Shown here: piece after piece, positions 11,724-19,423 of the stretch
Numbering within the stretch: position 1 is the first letter of the stretch
Layout of the letters: every line of letters starts with the position of its first letter
Notes under the pieces: generated by a model
The model's input: the letters and a program-made list of their open reading frames with translations, nothing else
Databases searched by the model: none
What the model was told of the DNA's origin: nothing
Made by a program: the position numbers and the translations under genes
From: Virgisporangium ochraceum
Lineage (GTDB): Bacteria; Actinomycetota; Actinomycetes; Mycobacteriales; Micromonosporaceae
Direction: 5' to 3'
Assembly (NCBI RefSeq): GCF_016863655.1
Contig: NZ_BOPH01000018.1
Coordinates: 1 to 64,000, forward strand
Length of the DNA: 64,000 bases

Positions 11724-12346
11724 TGCGACGCCCGTGGATCGTCGGCGTCACCGGTGCGTCCGGAACCCCTTACGCCGCAGCGGTTCTGCGTGCCCTTTTC
11801 GACGCAGACGAACCGATCGACCTGATCGTGTCGCGCGCGGCCCGATTGACCATTCTGGACGAGACGAAGAGCCCGTTCCGCGACGCGCACTGGCGCGCCG
11901 ACCTCGACGCGTGGATCGGCCGCAAGACGGCGCAGGGCGATGTGCGGTACTGGCCGGCCGGCGACCTCGCCGCCGGTCCGAGCTCGGGATCGTACCGGGC
12001 GCGGGGCATGCTGGTGGTGCCGGCCAGCACGGCGTCGTGCGCCGGCATCGCGATGGGTCTGTCGAAGGACCTGTTGCAGCGCGCCGCCGAGGTGAACCTG
12101 AAGGAACGGCGGCCCGTGGTCGTCGTACCCCGGGAGACCCCGGTGACCCGCAGCCACCTCGAGCACCTCATCGCACTGCTCGACGCGGGCGCAACGGTGC
12201 TGCCGGCCAGCCCCGGTTTCTATACGGCCGGGGCTGGCGCGTCAGCGGAACAACTCGTTGACTTCGTCGCGGGCAAGGTGCTCGACGCCGCTGGCATCGA
12301 GCACACCTTGTTCAGCCGCTGGAGCGGTCAGCTCGGTGCGCATTGA
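11723..12346 (+). CDS. mqnM: UbiX-like flavin prenyltransferase
   Basis: The 207-residue flavoprotein starts with VGVTGASGTPYA, the UbiX nucleotide-binding loop, and contains the conserved PASTASCAGIAMGLSKDLLQRAAEVNLKERRPVVVVPRETP segment that builds the FMN and dimethylallyl phosphate pocket. UbiX enzymes make the prenylated FMN needed by UbiD enzymes, so this gene should activate the mqnL product two genes upstream. The start overlaps the mqnP stop by 1 nt (TGATG). It ends 16 bp before the convergent bldC-like gene. Confidence 0.92.
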   Translation: MRRPWIVGVTGASGTPYAAAVLRALFDADEPIDLIVSRAARLTILDETKSPFRDAHWRADLDAWIGRKTAQGDVRYWPAGDLAAGPSSGSYRARGMLVVPASTASCAGIAMGLSKDLLQRAAEVNLKERRPVVVVPRETPVTRSHLEHLIALLDAGATVLPASPGFYTAGAGASAEQLVDFVAGKVLDAAGIEHTLFSRWSGQLGAH

Positions 12347-12362
12347 CGCGCACCGCCGCACA

Positions 12363-12557
12363 TCAGGCCGGTGTTTCTTCGCCCAGCTCGCCATCGAGCA
12401 GAGCGCGAACCTCAGACTCCCGAAAGCGCCGGTGTCCGCCAGGGGTGCGGATGCTGCTGATGCGGCCGGCCGCCGCCCAGCGCGTCACCGTCTTCGGATC
12501 CACCCGGAACAGCGCTGCCACTTCTCCCGGAGTGAGAAGACGATCTCCCGTGTCCAC
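12363..12557 (-). CDS. bldC: BldC-like small MerR-type DNA-binding protein
   Basis: This 64-residue protein is a single winged helix-turn-helix, with LLTPGEVAALFRVDPKTVTRWAAAGRISSIRTPGGHRRFRESEVRALL covering nearly all of it. It is very close to BldC of Streptomyces, a developmental regulator that binds head-to-tail along direct repeats. The GTG at 12557 is preceded on the minus strand by GGGAGGGG at 12560-12567. Its targets cannot be read from this window. Its presence argues for a differentiating actinomycete. An excisionase role is unlikely, since no integrase or attachment site is nearby. Confidence 0.88.
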   Translation of the reverse strand: MDTGDRLLTPGEVAALFRVDPKTVTRWAAAGRISSIRTPGGHRRFRESEVRALLDGELGEETPA

Positions 12558-12668
12558 AACCCCTCCCAGTTGAGATCACGCGCCGCCAAACGCGTGATCA
12601 TCGAGGCTTACGGGTTATTAGAGCACCGTCCGTCAGACGTGTCCGAAGAACATGGAAATAGCACGGGT

Positions 12669-12696
12669 TTGGGCGGATCGGGGCTTAAGCTAGGGT
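12669..12696 (+). promoter_or_regulatory. Candidate promoter of the Lrp-family gene
   Basis: TTGGGC at 12669-12674, a 16-bp spacer and TAGGGT at 12691-12696 form a reasonable housekeeping promoter. The GTG start follows 7 nt after the -10, predicting a leaderless mRNA. The rest of the 146-bp gap 12558-12703 holds the bldC leader. Confidence 0.5.
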
Positions 12697-12703
12697 ACTT
12701 TTC

Positions 12704-13156
12704 GTGGACGCCATCGATCGTCGCCTTCTCGATCTACTGCGTGCCAATGCCCGACTCTCCTTCGCTGAACTTGCGCGTCAGGTGGGGTTGTCGGCGCCGG
12801 CGGTGCACGAGCGGGTGGGCAAGCTGGAAGCGGCCGGAACCATCCGTGGGTACCGGGCCGACGTACTACCCGAGGCGGTCGGGCTCGGCGTCACAGCGAT
12901 CATCGGCGTGGTGCAGGACAGCGGCGGCGACACCCAGGACGTGCTCGACGCGTTGCGGGCCATGCCGTCGATCGAGTCGTGCTACTTCATGGCGGGCGAG
13001 GAGTCGTTCCTGGCCACGGTTCGCGTCGGCACGATCCTCGAACTGGAACACGTCATCATCGAGCTGAACCGCACACCGGGTGTCGCGCGCACCCGCACCG
13101 CGATCGCGCTCTCCACCAAGTGGGAGGGCCGCCCCCGGCCACTGGCCGAGCCCTAA
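12704..13156 (+). CDS. Lrp/AsnC-family transcriptional regulator
   Basis: The 150-residue protein has an N-terminal helix-turn-helix (DAIDRRLLDLLRANARLSFAELARQVGLSAPAVHERVGKLEAAG, residues 2-46) and a C-terminal RAM/ligand domain (about 65-140) with the usual alpha-beta pattern. Lrp/AsnC proteins form octamers and respond to amino acids. A similar gene lies between the UbiX-like gene and mqnE in Streptomyces, from memory. The effector and targets are unknown. Its stop TAA and the stop TAG of the convergent gene share the four bases 13153-13156. Confidence 0.9.
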   Translation: MDAIDRRLLDLLRANARLSFAELARQVGLSAPAVHERVGKLEAAGTIRGYRADVLPEAVGLGVTAIIGVVQDSGGDTQDVLDALRAMPSIESCYFMAGEESFLATVRVGTILELEHVIIELNRTPGVARTRTAIALSTKWEGRPRPLAEP

Positions 13157-13728
13157 CCGACCCGCTTCGCGAGGCCGGGGTAGTCGCGGACGTAGCCATG
13201 TTCGTCGAGCTCGATGTCCGTTTCGAAGCCATCGGACGCGTACCGCACGCGTTCCTTCGACAGGACCGTGTACGTCTGCTCCGCGCGCACCACGGCGAGG
13301 CTGGGCGGCAGCACCCAGGCGGTGACGACCCGGATGTCCTCCATGCCCGATCGCTTCAGCGGCAACGTGTTGGTCAGCGGGGAACCTCCCAGGTCGATGT
13401 CGAGCACACCTTCGAGACGGTCGGGGTCTTCGATGCCCGGCTGATGCGCGTCCAGTTGCCCTTGCTCCGCCGTGGTGACACGCCACCGCCCGGCGGCCCG
13501 TTCCATCCGGACGGTGCGCAACCACCCGGCGCCCTCGGTCGTGGCCGTGAACTGGGCCGTAGCCCACGACTCGTCGGTGTACAGCTCGTACCGGCACGTG
13601 TACGGAACCGGGTCGACCGCGAGCTGGACACCGTGCGCCGTGAGGCCACGACGGTCGTCGAACACGACGTGCTCGGCGCCGGCCGTGTCGGTCCGGGTCC
13701 ACATGAGGGCGCGGGGAAGGAGGGTCAT
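13153..13728 (-). CDS. Putative glycolipid-binding domain protein (PF06475-like)
   Basis: The 191-residue protein lacks a signal peptide or membrane helix. The sequence MWTRTDTAGAEHVVFDDRRGLTAHG, the central WRV and DIDLGGSPLTNTLPLKR segment, and the final YASDGFETDIELDEHGYVRDYPGL match my recollection of the glycolipid-binding family typified by Pseudomonas PA1994. The biological ligand is unknown. ATG at 13728 is chosen. It is divergent from the aminotransferase gene with only 17 bp between the start codons, and on the minus strand ACTATG (the complement of CATAGT at 13733-13738) could serve as its -10. Confidence 0.75.
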   Translation of the reverse strand: MTLLPRALMWTRTDTAGAEHVVFDDRRGLTAHGVQLAVDPVPYTCRYELYTDESWATAQFTATTEGAGWLRTVRMERAAGRWRVTTAEQGQLDAHQPGIEDPDRLEGVLDIDLGGSPLTNTLPLKRSGMEDIRVVTAWVLPPSLAVVRAEQTYTVLSKERVRYASDGFETDIELDEHGYVRDYPGLAKRVG

Positions 13729-13732
13729 GCTG

Positions 13733-13738
13733 CATAGT
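13733..13738 (+). promoter_or_regulatory. Shared -10 region for two divergent genes
   Basis: CATAGT lies 7 nt before the aminotransferase ATG at 13746 and 4 nt before the glycolipid-binding start on the other strand. With 17 bp between the start codons, the two promoters must overlap each other's coding regions. Confidence 0.4.
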
Positions 13739-13745
13739 CGATGGA

Positions 13746-14894
13746 ATGAACCCGTTGACGCAACTGGATCTGCCGACCCTGCGTCGTCGGCGGAGCATGA
13801 AGTGGCGCGAGTTCCCCGATGACGTGCTGCCCCTGTGGGTGGCCGAGATGGACACGTTGCTGGCGCCCCCGGTCGCCGCGGCCCTGTCGGACGCGTTGAC
13901 GCTGGGTGACACCGGATACGTCCACGTCGGTCAGCTCGCCGAGGCGTACGCGGCGTTCGCGTCGCAGCGGTTCGGCTGGTGGCCGGAGCCGGCGCACTGC
14001 TTGCTCGCCGCCGACGTGGCCCAGGGTCTGATGGACGTTCTGCGCGTGGTGACCAGGCCCGGTGACACCGTGCTGATCCACGGCCCGACGTACCCGCCGT
14101 TCCGGAGGCTGATCCCGGGCGCCGGCCTGTCACTGCGGGAGTCGCCGCTCGCCCGCGACGCGTCCACCGGCCGCTACTCGTTGGACCTCGACCGGTTGGA
14201 CGCCGACCTGGCGTCGCCGTCCGTGACCGTTTTCGTGCTCGTGAGCCCGCACAACCCGACCGGGACGGTGTTCTCGCGTGACGAACTGCTCGCCGTGGCG
14301 TCGCTGTGCGAGACGCACGGGGTGCGGCTGCTGGCTGACGAGATCCACGCGCCGCTGGTGTATCCGTCGGAGGCTTCGTTCGTCCCACTTCTCGGCCTGC
14401 CGTCGGCGGAGCGGTCCATCGCGTTCGTGTCGGCGACCAAGGCGTGGAACCTGGCGGGGTTGAAGGCGTCGCTGATCGTCGCCGGTCCAGCGGCGGTCGA
14501 GGACGTGCGGGCGATTCCGGCGGACGCGTCGGTGAACGCGGGACTGCTGGGAGTGATCGCCTCGGAAGCGGCGTTCCGTTCCGGTGGGCCCTGGCTGGAC
14601 GACCTTGTCGCCGGCCTCGACCACAACCGGACGCTCCTCGACTCGCTGCTGGCCAAGCACCTGCCCGGTGTCGCATACGTGCCGCCGGCCGCGACGTTCC
14701 TCGCGTGGCTGGACTGCTCCGGCCTCGGCCTGGGTCCCGACCCGGCGGTCCGCTTCCTGGAGCGGGGCCGGGTGGCACTGAGCCCCGGGCCGGACTTCGG
14801 CCCGATGGGCGCCGGGTTCGTCCGGCTCAACCTGGCGACGAGCCCGGAGATCCTGACGGAGGCGGTCCGCCGGATGGCGTCGGCGCTGGACTGA
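13746..14894 (+). CDS. MalY/PatB-type PLP-dependent aminotransferase or C-S lyase
   Basis: This 382-residue fold-type I PLP enzyme begins with the MalY/PatB-like LPLWVAEMDTLLAPPVAAAL, has SPHNPTGTVF for substrate and cofactor contacts, LADEIHAPLVYP with the cofactor Asp, and the PLP Lys in SATKAWNLAGLK. MalY/PatB enzymes are usually cystathionine beta-lyases or related aminotransferases, and the sequence alone does not decide the substrate. The ATG at 13746 lacks a Shine-Dalgarno sequence, consistent with a leaderless mRNA. The stop abuts the stop of the next, convergent gene with no spacer. Confidence 0.87.
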   Translation: MNPLTQLDLPTLRRRRSMKWREFPDDVLPLWVAEMDTLLAPPVAAALSDALTLGDTGYVHVGQLAEAYAAFASQRFGWWPEPAHCLLAADVAQGLMDVLRVVTRPGDTVLIHGPTYPPFRRLIPGAGLSLRESPLARDASTGRYSLDLDRLDADLASPSVTVFVLVSPHNPTGTVFSRDELLAVASLCETHGVRLLADEIHAPLVYPSEASFVPLLGLPSAERSIAFVSATKAWNLAGLKASLIVAGPAAVEDVRAIPADASVNAGLLGVIASEAAFRSGGPWLDDLVAGLDHNRTLLDSLLAKHLPGVAYVPPAATFLAWLDCSGLGLGPDPAVRFLERGRVALSPGPDFGPMGAGFVRLNLATSPEILTEAVRRMASALD

Positions 14895-17774
14895 CTATCC
14901 GCCGAGCCCTCCGAGCAGGTCGCTGATCATGTCTCCAAAGAGGGTCGCGGCGAGCAGGCCGAGCCCGACCATCACCACGAGCACCACCGCCAGGATGATG
15001 ACGACCTTCGCGGTCCGGTTGCCCGCAGGCGGGGTGTCCGCCCGTCCCTGGCCGAGAATGTGCCCGGTGAGCGAGCCGGACGTCTCCACCGGGTTCGGCG
15101 GAGGGTAGGCCAGCGGCTGCTGCTGGTTCGGGTAGTACTGCTGGTTGTTGGCGGGCCCGCCGACGTTTCGTAACCCCGGAGTGCCGGTGCCGTAGGGGTT
15201 GCCGCTGTCGACCGGCGGCGCGCTGCTGGGTCCGGGGTCACTGCCGTAGACGGTGCCACCGGGACGGCCGTGCTGCGGTGCCCCGTACGGATGCGCGGCG
15301 GCCTGGTGGGGAGCTGGGTGGGAAGCGGCGGGCGGGCTGGAGGCCGGTGGGCTGGAGGCGGGGCTCGCGGCCGCCGGTGGACCGGAGGCGGGCTGGGCCT
15401 GGCCGTGGGAGCCGAACCGGTGCTGCTGGTCGGCTCCACCCTGCTGGCCCGGACCCTGTTGGCCCGGCCAGAGAACCTGGTCACCGGACGTCGCCCCGTA
15501 CGTGCCCGGCACGGCCGAAGCCCCGTACGACGCTTGACCATAGGTCCCAGAAGCCGCCGGCGGCGGCTGCCCATAGGGCGAGCCACCCCCACCGGTCTCG
15601 GGCCGGTTTGCTCCCGGGATTCCCGGCTGCGCCCCATGAACCCCGCCCGCGATGAGCGGCTGCGGCACGTGCGGCGGCCCGTCAGGCTGAGGGTCGGGCG
15701 GGGCGGCCCCAGGAATCCCCGCCGACGCATACCCCGACCCCGGCGCCGAGTGGCCCGAAACCGAGTACGCCGGCGCATATCCAGCCGACGACGGAGGGCT
15801 CGACGCCGGCGCCGAGTACCCCGACGGCGTCGAATACCCCGACGGCGCCGGACTCGACGACGGCACCCCGTACGCCGACGCTGCCGCCTGACCCGACGAT
15901 GGCATCCCATACCCCGACGCCGGCTGACCCGACGCCGGCTGACCCGACGACGGCTGACCCGACGACGGCGACAGACCCGACGACGGTGGCGACGGCACCG
16001 GTGGCGGCGGCACGGGCCCCGGCCCGGGCGGCGGCCCGCCAGGCCCGGGCCCAGGTCCTGGCGTCGGCTCCGGCAGCGGCGGAGTAGGCACCGGCCCCGG
16101 CGAGGGGAAGGGCGACGGCTCGGCCGGCCCCGGTCGTCCCGGCCGCTCTGGCCTCTCCGGCTCGGCCTCCGACCGCTGCGGACCACCAACCGCCGGCGAC
16201 TCTCCCCGCAACGCCGCCCCGGCAATCAGCGACTCGACCGGCCGCTCGGTCGCGTTGTGGTCGTTCTGCGGCCGACTGGTGCGGTACGTGCCCGGGCTGC
16301 TGGGCCCCGCCGCGGCGGCGGCCGCCTCCGCTTCGGCCGCACTGATCCGGCTGGCCTGCGGTACCGAGGCAGTCGCCCGGGCAGCCGCGGATCCGCTCAC
16401 GGCACCGGCCGATCCACCAGTACCGCCATCCGCGGCCCCGGCACCCGGAACACCGGCCGACCCGGCTGCGGAAACACTGGCCGAACCGGCCGAAACACTG
16501 GCCGACCCGGCTGCGGGAACGCTGGCCGAACCAGCCGAAACACTGGCCGAACCAGCCGCCGGAACACCGGCCAATCCGGGCGGGGGAACATTGGCGGACC
16601 CGGCGGCCGACGAACCCGCGGATCCGGCGCCACCGGCCAACGCGCTCGCAGAGCCGACGCCCGGCAGGCTGGCCGAGCCACCCGCCGAGCCACCCGCCGA
16701 GCCACCCGCCGAGCCACCCGCCGAGCCACCCGCCGAGCCACCCGCCCAGTCAGCCGCCAACCGAGCGCCCAACCCCGCTGCCGAGCCACCCACGGAACCC
16801 GCTACCGAGCCACCCGCCGACTCCGCTGCCGACCCTCCGCCCGTCTCGGACGCACCTGCCGAGGACCCACCCAACACCGAGTTCTCACCCGACGCCGCAG
16901 CCCACCCACCGCTCGAACCACCGCGTGCGGGCAGCTCGGGCTCGGACGTGCTCGCCCACCCGCTGCTGGCCGCACCGCGAGCGGGTAGGTCCGGTTCCGG
17001 CGTGCTGGTCCAGCCACCGCTCGCCGCTGGCCGCGCGGGCGGCTCGGGCGCCGACGGCACAGCCGGAGGCGGCACCGCCGATGGCGGTACGGCCGGCGAC
17101 GGTGGAGCCGACGATGGCGGAGCGGCGGCCCGGCCCGGGGACTCGCCGAACGGCTGGGCGAACGCGGCCCACGGCGAACCCAGGTCAGGAGTGCTGGGCT
17201 GCCGGCGCGGGAGTTCGCCTGCCGCACCCAAGGGACCCGATGGCGGTGAAACCGGCCGGTCCGCGGGCGAACCAGCGGGAGAGACCGGCGAGCCGAAGGG
17301 AGAAGCGGACGCGGCACCGAAAGGTGGCGCCGGCGGAGGAGGCGGGCCGAACGGCGACGACGGTGACGAGTACGGCGACGCCGGGGGACCCGACGAAACA
17401 GCAGGCGCAGCGGGCACGGAAGGAGGCGCGGGCGAAGCCGGTGGCGTCGCGCCGGGCCATAGGGTCCCGCCGCCCATGATCATCGATGGTGGGTTGTACT
17501 CGTCGTCGTCTTCGTCGACGGGATCGCCCAGGGGTTCCAGTTGGGCGCCCACCGGTGGGGGTGGGGGCATGGGCGGGAACTCGTCGGCGTTCAGCTGTGG
17601 CGAGCCCGACGACGGGGCGGCCTGTGCGGCCTCGGCCAGCGGACCGCCCGGCCAGGCCGACGGCTCCGACTCGACCCCGGCGACCACCGCCGTGCCGCAC
17701 GTGGGACACGCCGCGGCCCGCTCGGGCAATGGATCCCCACAGGCTCGGCAGCGCACCGCCTCAGGCCCTTCCAT
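14895..17774 (-). CDS. Large low-complexity membrane protein with N-terminal zinc ribbon
   Basis: No enzyme domain is recognised in these 959 residues. The N-terminus has a two-knuckle zinc ribbon (CRACGDPLPERAAACPTCG, residues 9-27). It is followed by about 880 residues rich in Pro, Gly, Ala and Ser, including GGSA, ASVSAGS and SGQP repeats and Pro/Gln-rich stretches. Near the C-terminus one transmembrane helix (VVIILAVVLVVMVGLGLLAATLF) precedes a short Gly-rich end. An in-frame zinc ribbon and an in-frame membrane helix at opposite ends support a real gene despite the composition. The probable topology is a long disordered cytoplasmic arm on a tail anchor. A scaffold role is a guess. ATG at 17774 is the start. 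Confidence 0.7.
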   Translation of the reverse strand: MEGPEAVRCRACGDPLPERAAACPTCGTAVVAGVESEPSAWPGGPLAEAAQAAPSSGSPQLNADEFPPMPPPPPVGAQLEPLGDPVDEDDDEYNPPSMIMGGGTLWPGATPPASPAPPSVPAAPAVSSGPPASPYSSPSSPFGPPPPPAPPFGAASASPFGSPVSPAGSPADRPVSPPSGPLGAAGELPRRQPSTPDLGSPWAAFAQPFGESPGRAAAPPSSAPPSPAVPPSAVPPPAVPSAPEPPARPAASGGWTSTPEPDLPARGAASSGWASTSEPELPARGGSSGGWAAASGENSVLGGSSAGASETGGGSAAESAGGSVAGSVGGSAAGLGARLAADWAGGSAGGSAGGSAGGSAGGSAGGSASLPGVGSASALAGGAGSAGSSAAGSANVPPPGLAGVPAAGSASVSAGSASVPAAGSASVSAGSASVSAAGSAGVPGAGAADGGTGGSAGAVSGSAAARATASVPQASRISAAEAEAAAAAAGPSSPGTYRTSRPQNDHNATERPVESLIAGAALRGESPAVGGPQRSEAEPERPERPGRPGPAEPSPFPSPGPVPTPPLPEPTPGPGPGPGGPPPGPGPVPPPPVPSPPSSGLSPSSGQPSSGQPASGQPASGYGMPSSGQAAASAYGVPSSSPAPSGYSTPSGYSAPASSPPSSAGYAPAYSVSGHSAPGSGYASAGIPGAAPPDPQPDGPPHVPQPLIAGGVHGAQPGIPGANRPETGGGGSPYGQPPPAASGTYGQASYGASAVPGTYGATSGDQVLWPGQQGPGQQGGADQQHRFGSHGQAQPASGPPAAASPASSPPASSPPAASHPAPHQAAAHPYGAPQHGRPGGTVYGSDPGPSSAPPVDSGNPYGTGTPGLRNVGGPANNQQYYPNQQQPLAYPPPNPVETSGSLTGHILGQGRADTPPAGNRTAKVVIILAVVLVVMVGLGLLAATLFGDMISDLLGGLGG
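16681..16740 (-). repeat. 12-bp tandem repeat coding GGSA
   Basis: Five perfect copies of CCCGCCGAGCCA (plus strand) run without interruption, with degenerate copies on both flanks. On the minus strand they encode repeated Gly-Gly-Ser-Ala in the low-complexity protein. The repeat is prone to copy-number change. Confidence 0.9.
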
Positions 17775-17819
17775 GACCGCCTCCTAGCCTGCAGAGCTTG
17801 GAGCCCCGCAGTCTAGTCG

Positions 17820-19256
17820 TTAGCCTCCCGAACTCGCCGCGCCGGCGCCACTGCTCGCCGCCTTCGACGAACTGGCCGCCTTTGAACTGCTGGACTGGGC
17901 ATTTCCGCCGCCTCCGCCCGGATTGGGCGTCGGTGACGTGGTTCCCGCGGGTGACGACGGCGGGTTCGACGGCGGCGGGCTCGACGGCGGCGGACTCGAC
18001 GACGACGAGGACGAGCTCGGCGGCTGCGACGACGACGAAGATGACGACGACGAAGACGAGGACGAGGACGACGAGCTGGACGAGGACGAGGACGAAGAAG
18101 ACGACGACGAGGAAGACGAGGAGCCGCCGCTCGCGCCCGGGTCGTCGACCTTGACTGCCTCCAGCGGACGGGCGGCGCCGTAGTAGCGCGTCCACCACAC
18201 CGACGAGATCTGGACCTTCTTACCCGTGGTCGGCGCCTGGATCATCCTGCCGTCGCCGATGTACAGGCCGACGTGGTGGATGCCCACCCAGGATCCCGAC
18301 GGTCCGAAGAACACGAGGTCGCCCGGCAGCAGGAACTCCTTGCTGGCGACCTTCGGGGTGCTCCGGTACTGCTCGTTCGCGATACGGGGCAGGGTCTTGC
18401 CGACGGTGCGGTACGCCGCCCACATCAGGCCGGAGCAGTCGAACGTGTTCGGGCCCTCGGCGCCGAACTCGTACCACTTGCCGATCTGCTTCGACGCGTA
18501 GTCGATCACCTTGGCGACGTCGGGGTGGGGCTTGTAGCCGTTGGAGGCGCCCAGGTTGTAGGCCGCGCCGACCGAGGCCTCGTACGCCTCCAGTTCGGCC
18601 TCGGCACCGGGGTTCGCCGCGAGCGCGGCCTTCGCCTGGTCGTAGGCGAGCTGGGACGCGTTGAGGCGTGACACGAGGCCGGCGTGGGCCGACCGGGCGG
18701 AGGCCACCGCGTCGACCGCCGTGCGGGCGATCGCCTCGGCGCGGGCCAGCTCGCGGGCGGTGCCCTCACCGCCGGCCTGCTCGCCGAGCGCGGGTGTGAC
18801 CTTCGACAACCGGTGCAGGTCGTTGGCGTACTCGCCGAACGGACCGAGTGCCTTCGAGGCCTTGTACGCGTCGGACGCCGCGGAGTCGGCCTTGGCGCGG
18901 AGCTCCTCGACCTTCCTCTCCGCCTCGCGCGACTCGTTCTCCTTGGCCAGCAGGTCGGCCTGGCTGCGCGCGACGTCTTCCTTGAGCTTGAGGAGCTGAC
19001 CCTCGAGCGTCTGGACCTGCCAGGTCGCGGTCTGCTGCTGCTGTGCGGCGGGGCTGAGACCGGCCGGGATGTTCGGGTTGGTGGTCGACTCGCCGGCACC
19101 CGCCGCCGCTGCCGGCGGCCTGGCGCCGCCGTCGGGGACGGTCGGGTTGGTCGGCTCCGCTCCCGCCGGATGGGCGAGGATCAACGCGGCGACGGTACAG
19201 GTGGAAATGACCGAGGCGAGGAGAGTCGCCCGAGTCCTACCCATCTTGTGGATCAT
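17820..19256 (-). CDS. Secreted NlpC/P60 peptidoglycan hydrolase with poly-serine tail
   Basis: The 478-residue protein has a signal peptide (LLASVISTCTVAALILAHPAGA, cleavage near residue 34) and an Ala/Gln-rich linker. A long coiled coil (about 75-215) resembles RipA-type regulators of such enzymes. The NlpC/P60 domain (about 245-365) has catalytic Cys274 in NTFDCSGLMW and His in GIHHVGLYIGDG. A Ser- and Pro-rich tail with an unbroken run of about 33 serines ends the protein. The family cleaves stem peptides during cell separation. The coiled coil probably holds the enzyme inactive until needed. The ATG at 19256 is preceded by GAGGCGGAGG. Confidence 0.92.
   Translation of the reverse strand: MIHKMGRTRATLLASVISTCTVAALILAHPAGAEPTNPTVPDGGARPPAAAAGAGESTTNPNIPAGLSPAAQQQQTATWQVQTLEGQLLKLKEDVARSQADLLAKENESREAERKVEELRAKADSAASDAYKASKALGPFGEYANDLHRLSKVTPALGEQAGGEGTARELARAEAIARTAVDAVASARSAHAGLVSRLNASQLAYDQAKAALAANPGAEAELEAYEASVGAAYNLGASNGYKPHPDVAKVIDYASKQIGKWYEFGAEGPNTFDCSGLMWAAYRTVGKTLPRIANEQYRSTPKVASKEFLLPGDLVFFGPSGSWVGIHHVGLYIGDGRMIQAPTTGKKVQISSVWWTRYYGAARPLEAVKVDDPGASGGSSSSSSSSSSSSSSSSSSSSSSSSSSSSSSSSQPPSSSSSSSSPPPSSPPPSNPPSSPAGTTSPTPNPGGGGGNAQSSSSKAASSSKAASSGAGAASSGG
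18028..18123 (-). repeat. Serine-codon microsatellite-like tract
   Basis: On the plus strand the tract is almost only GAC, GAG and GAA triplets, which on the minus strand read as Ser codons (TCG, TCC, TCT) for about 33 residues. Synonymous codons are mixed, which argues for selection on the protein and not recent slippage alone. Confidence 0.85.
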
Positions 19257-19410
19257 GCCTCCGCCTCGTTGCGTGCCGTAGCCGTCTCGGTCCTTGTTAC
19301 CTCAAACACCTCGCGGGTGTCGACACTCATCGAACAGTTCGCACCCAATTGCCAGCTTCGAGGTCCGCCCAGCGGCGCTCGTGGCCGGCGAGGATGCGCT
19401 GGTCGCCGGT

Positions 19411-19416
19411 TAGGCT
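19411..19416 (+). promoter_or_regulatory. Candidate -10 element of mqnE
   Basis: TAGGCT is followed after 7 nt by the GTG start at 19424 with no Shine-Dalgarno sequence. The same hexamer precedes the genes at 20670 and 43723. The 167-bp gap 19257-19423 also holds the leader of the divergent NlpC gene. Confidence 0.5.
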
Positions 19417-19423
19417 CGTCGGT

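Noticed and set aside
12363..12557. Excisionase of a mobile element
   Set aside because: The short MerR-type protein matches BldC more closely and no integrase, attachment site or phage gene is near.
16255..17787. Long open frame on the plus strand opposite the low-complexity protein
   Set aside because: It is the antisense of a repeat-rich gene with strong GC bias, has no start site signal, and shows no domain, whereas the minus-strand frame has a zinc ribbon and a membrane helix.
17923..18183. Asp/Glu-rich frame on the plus strand
   Set aside because: It is the complement of the poly-serine codons of the NlpC/P60 gene. No start signal or independent evidence.
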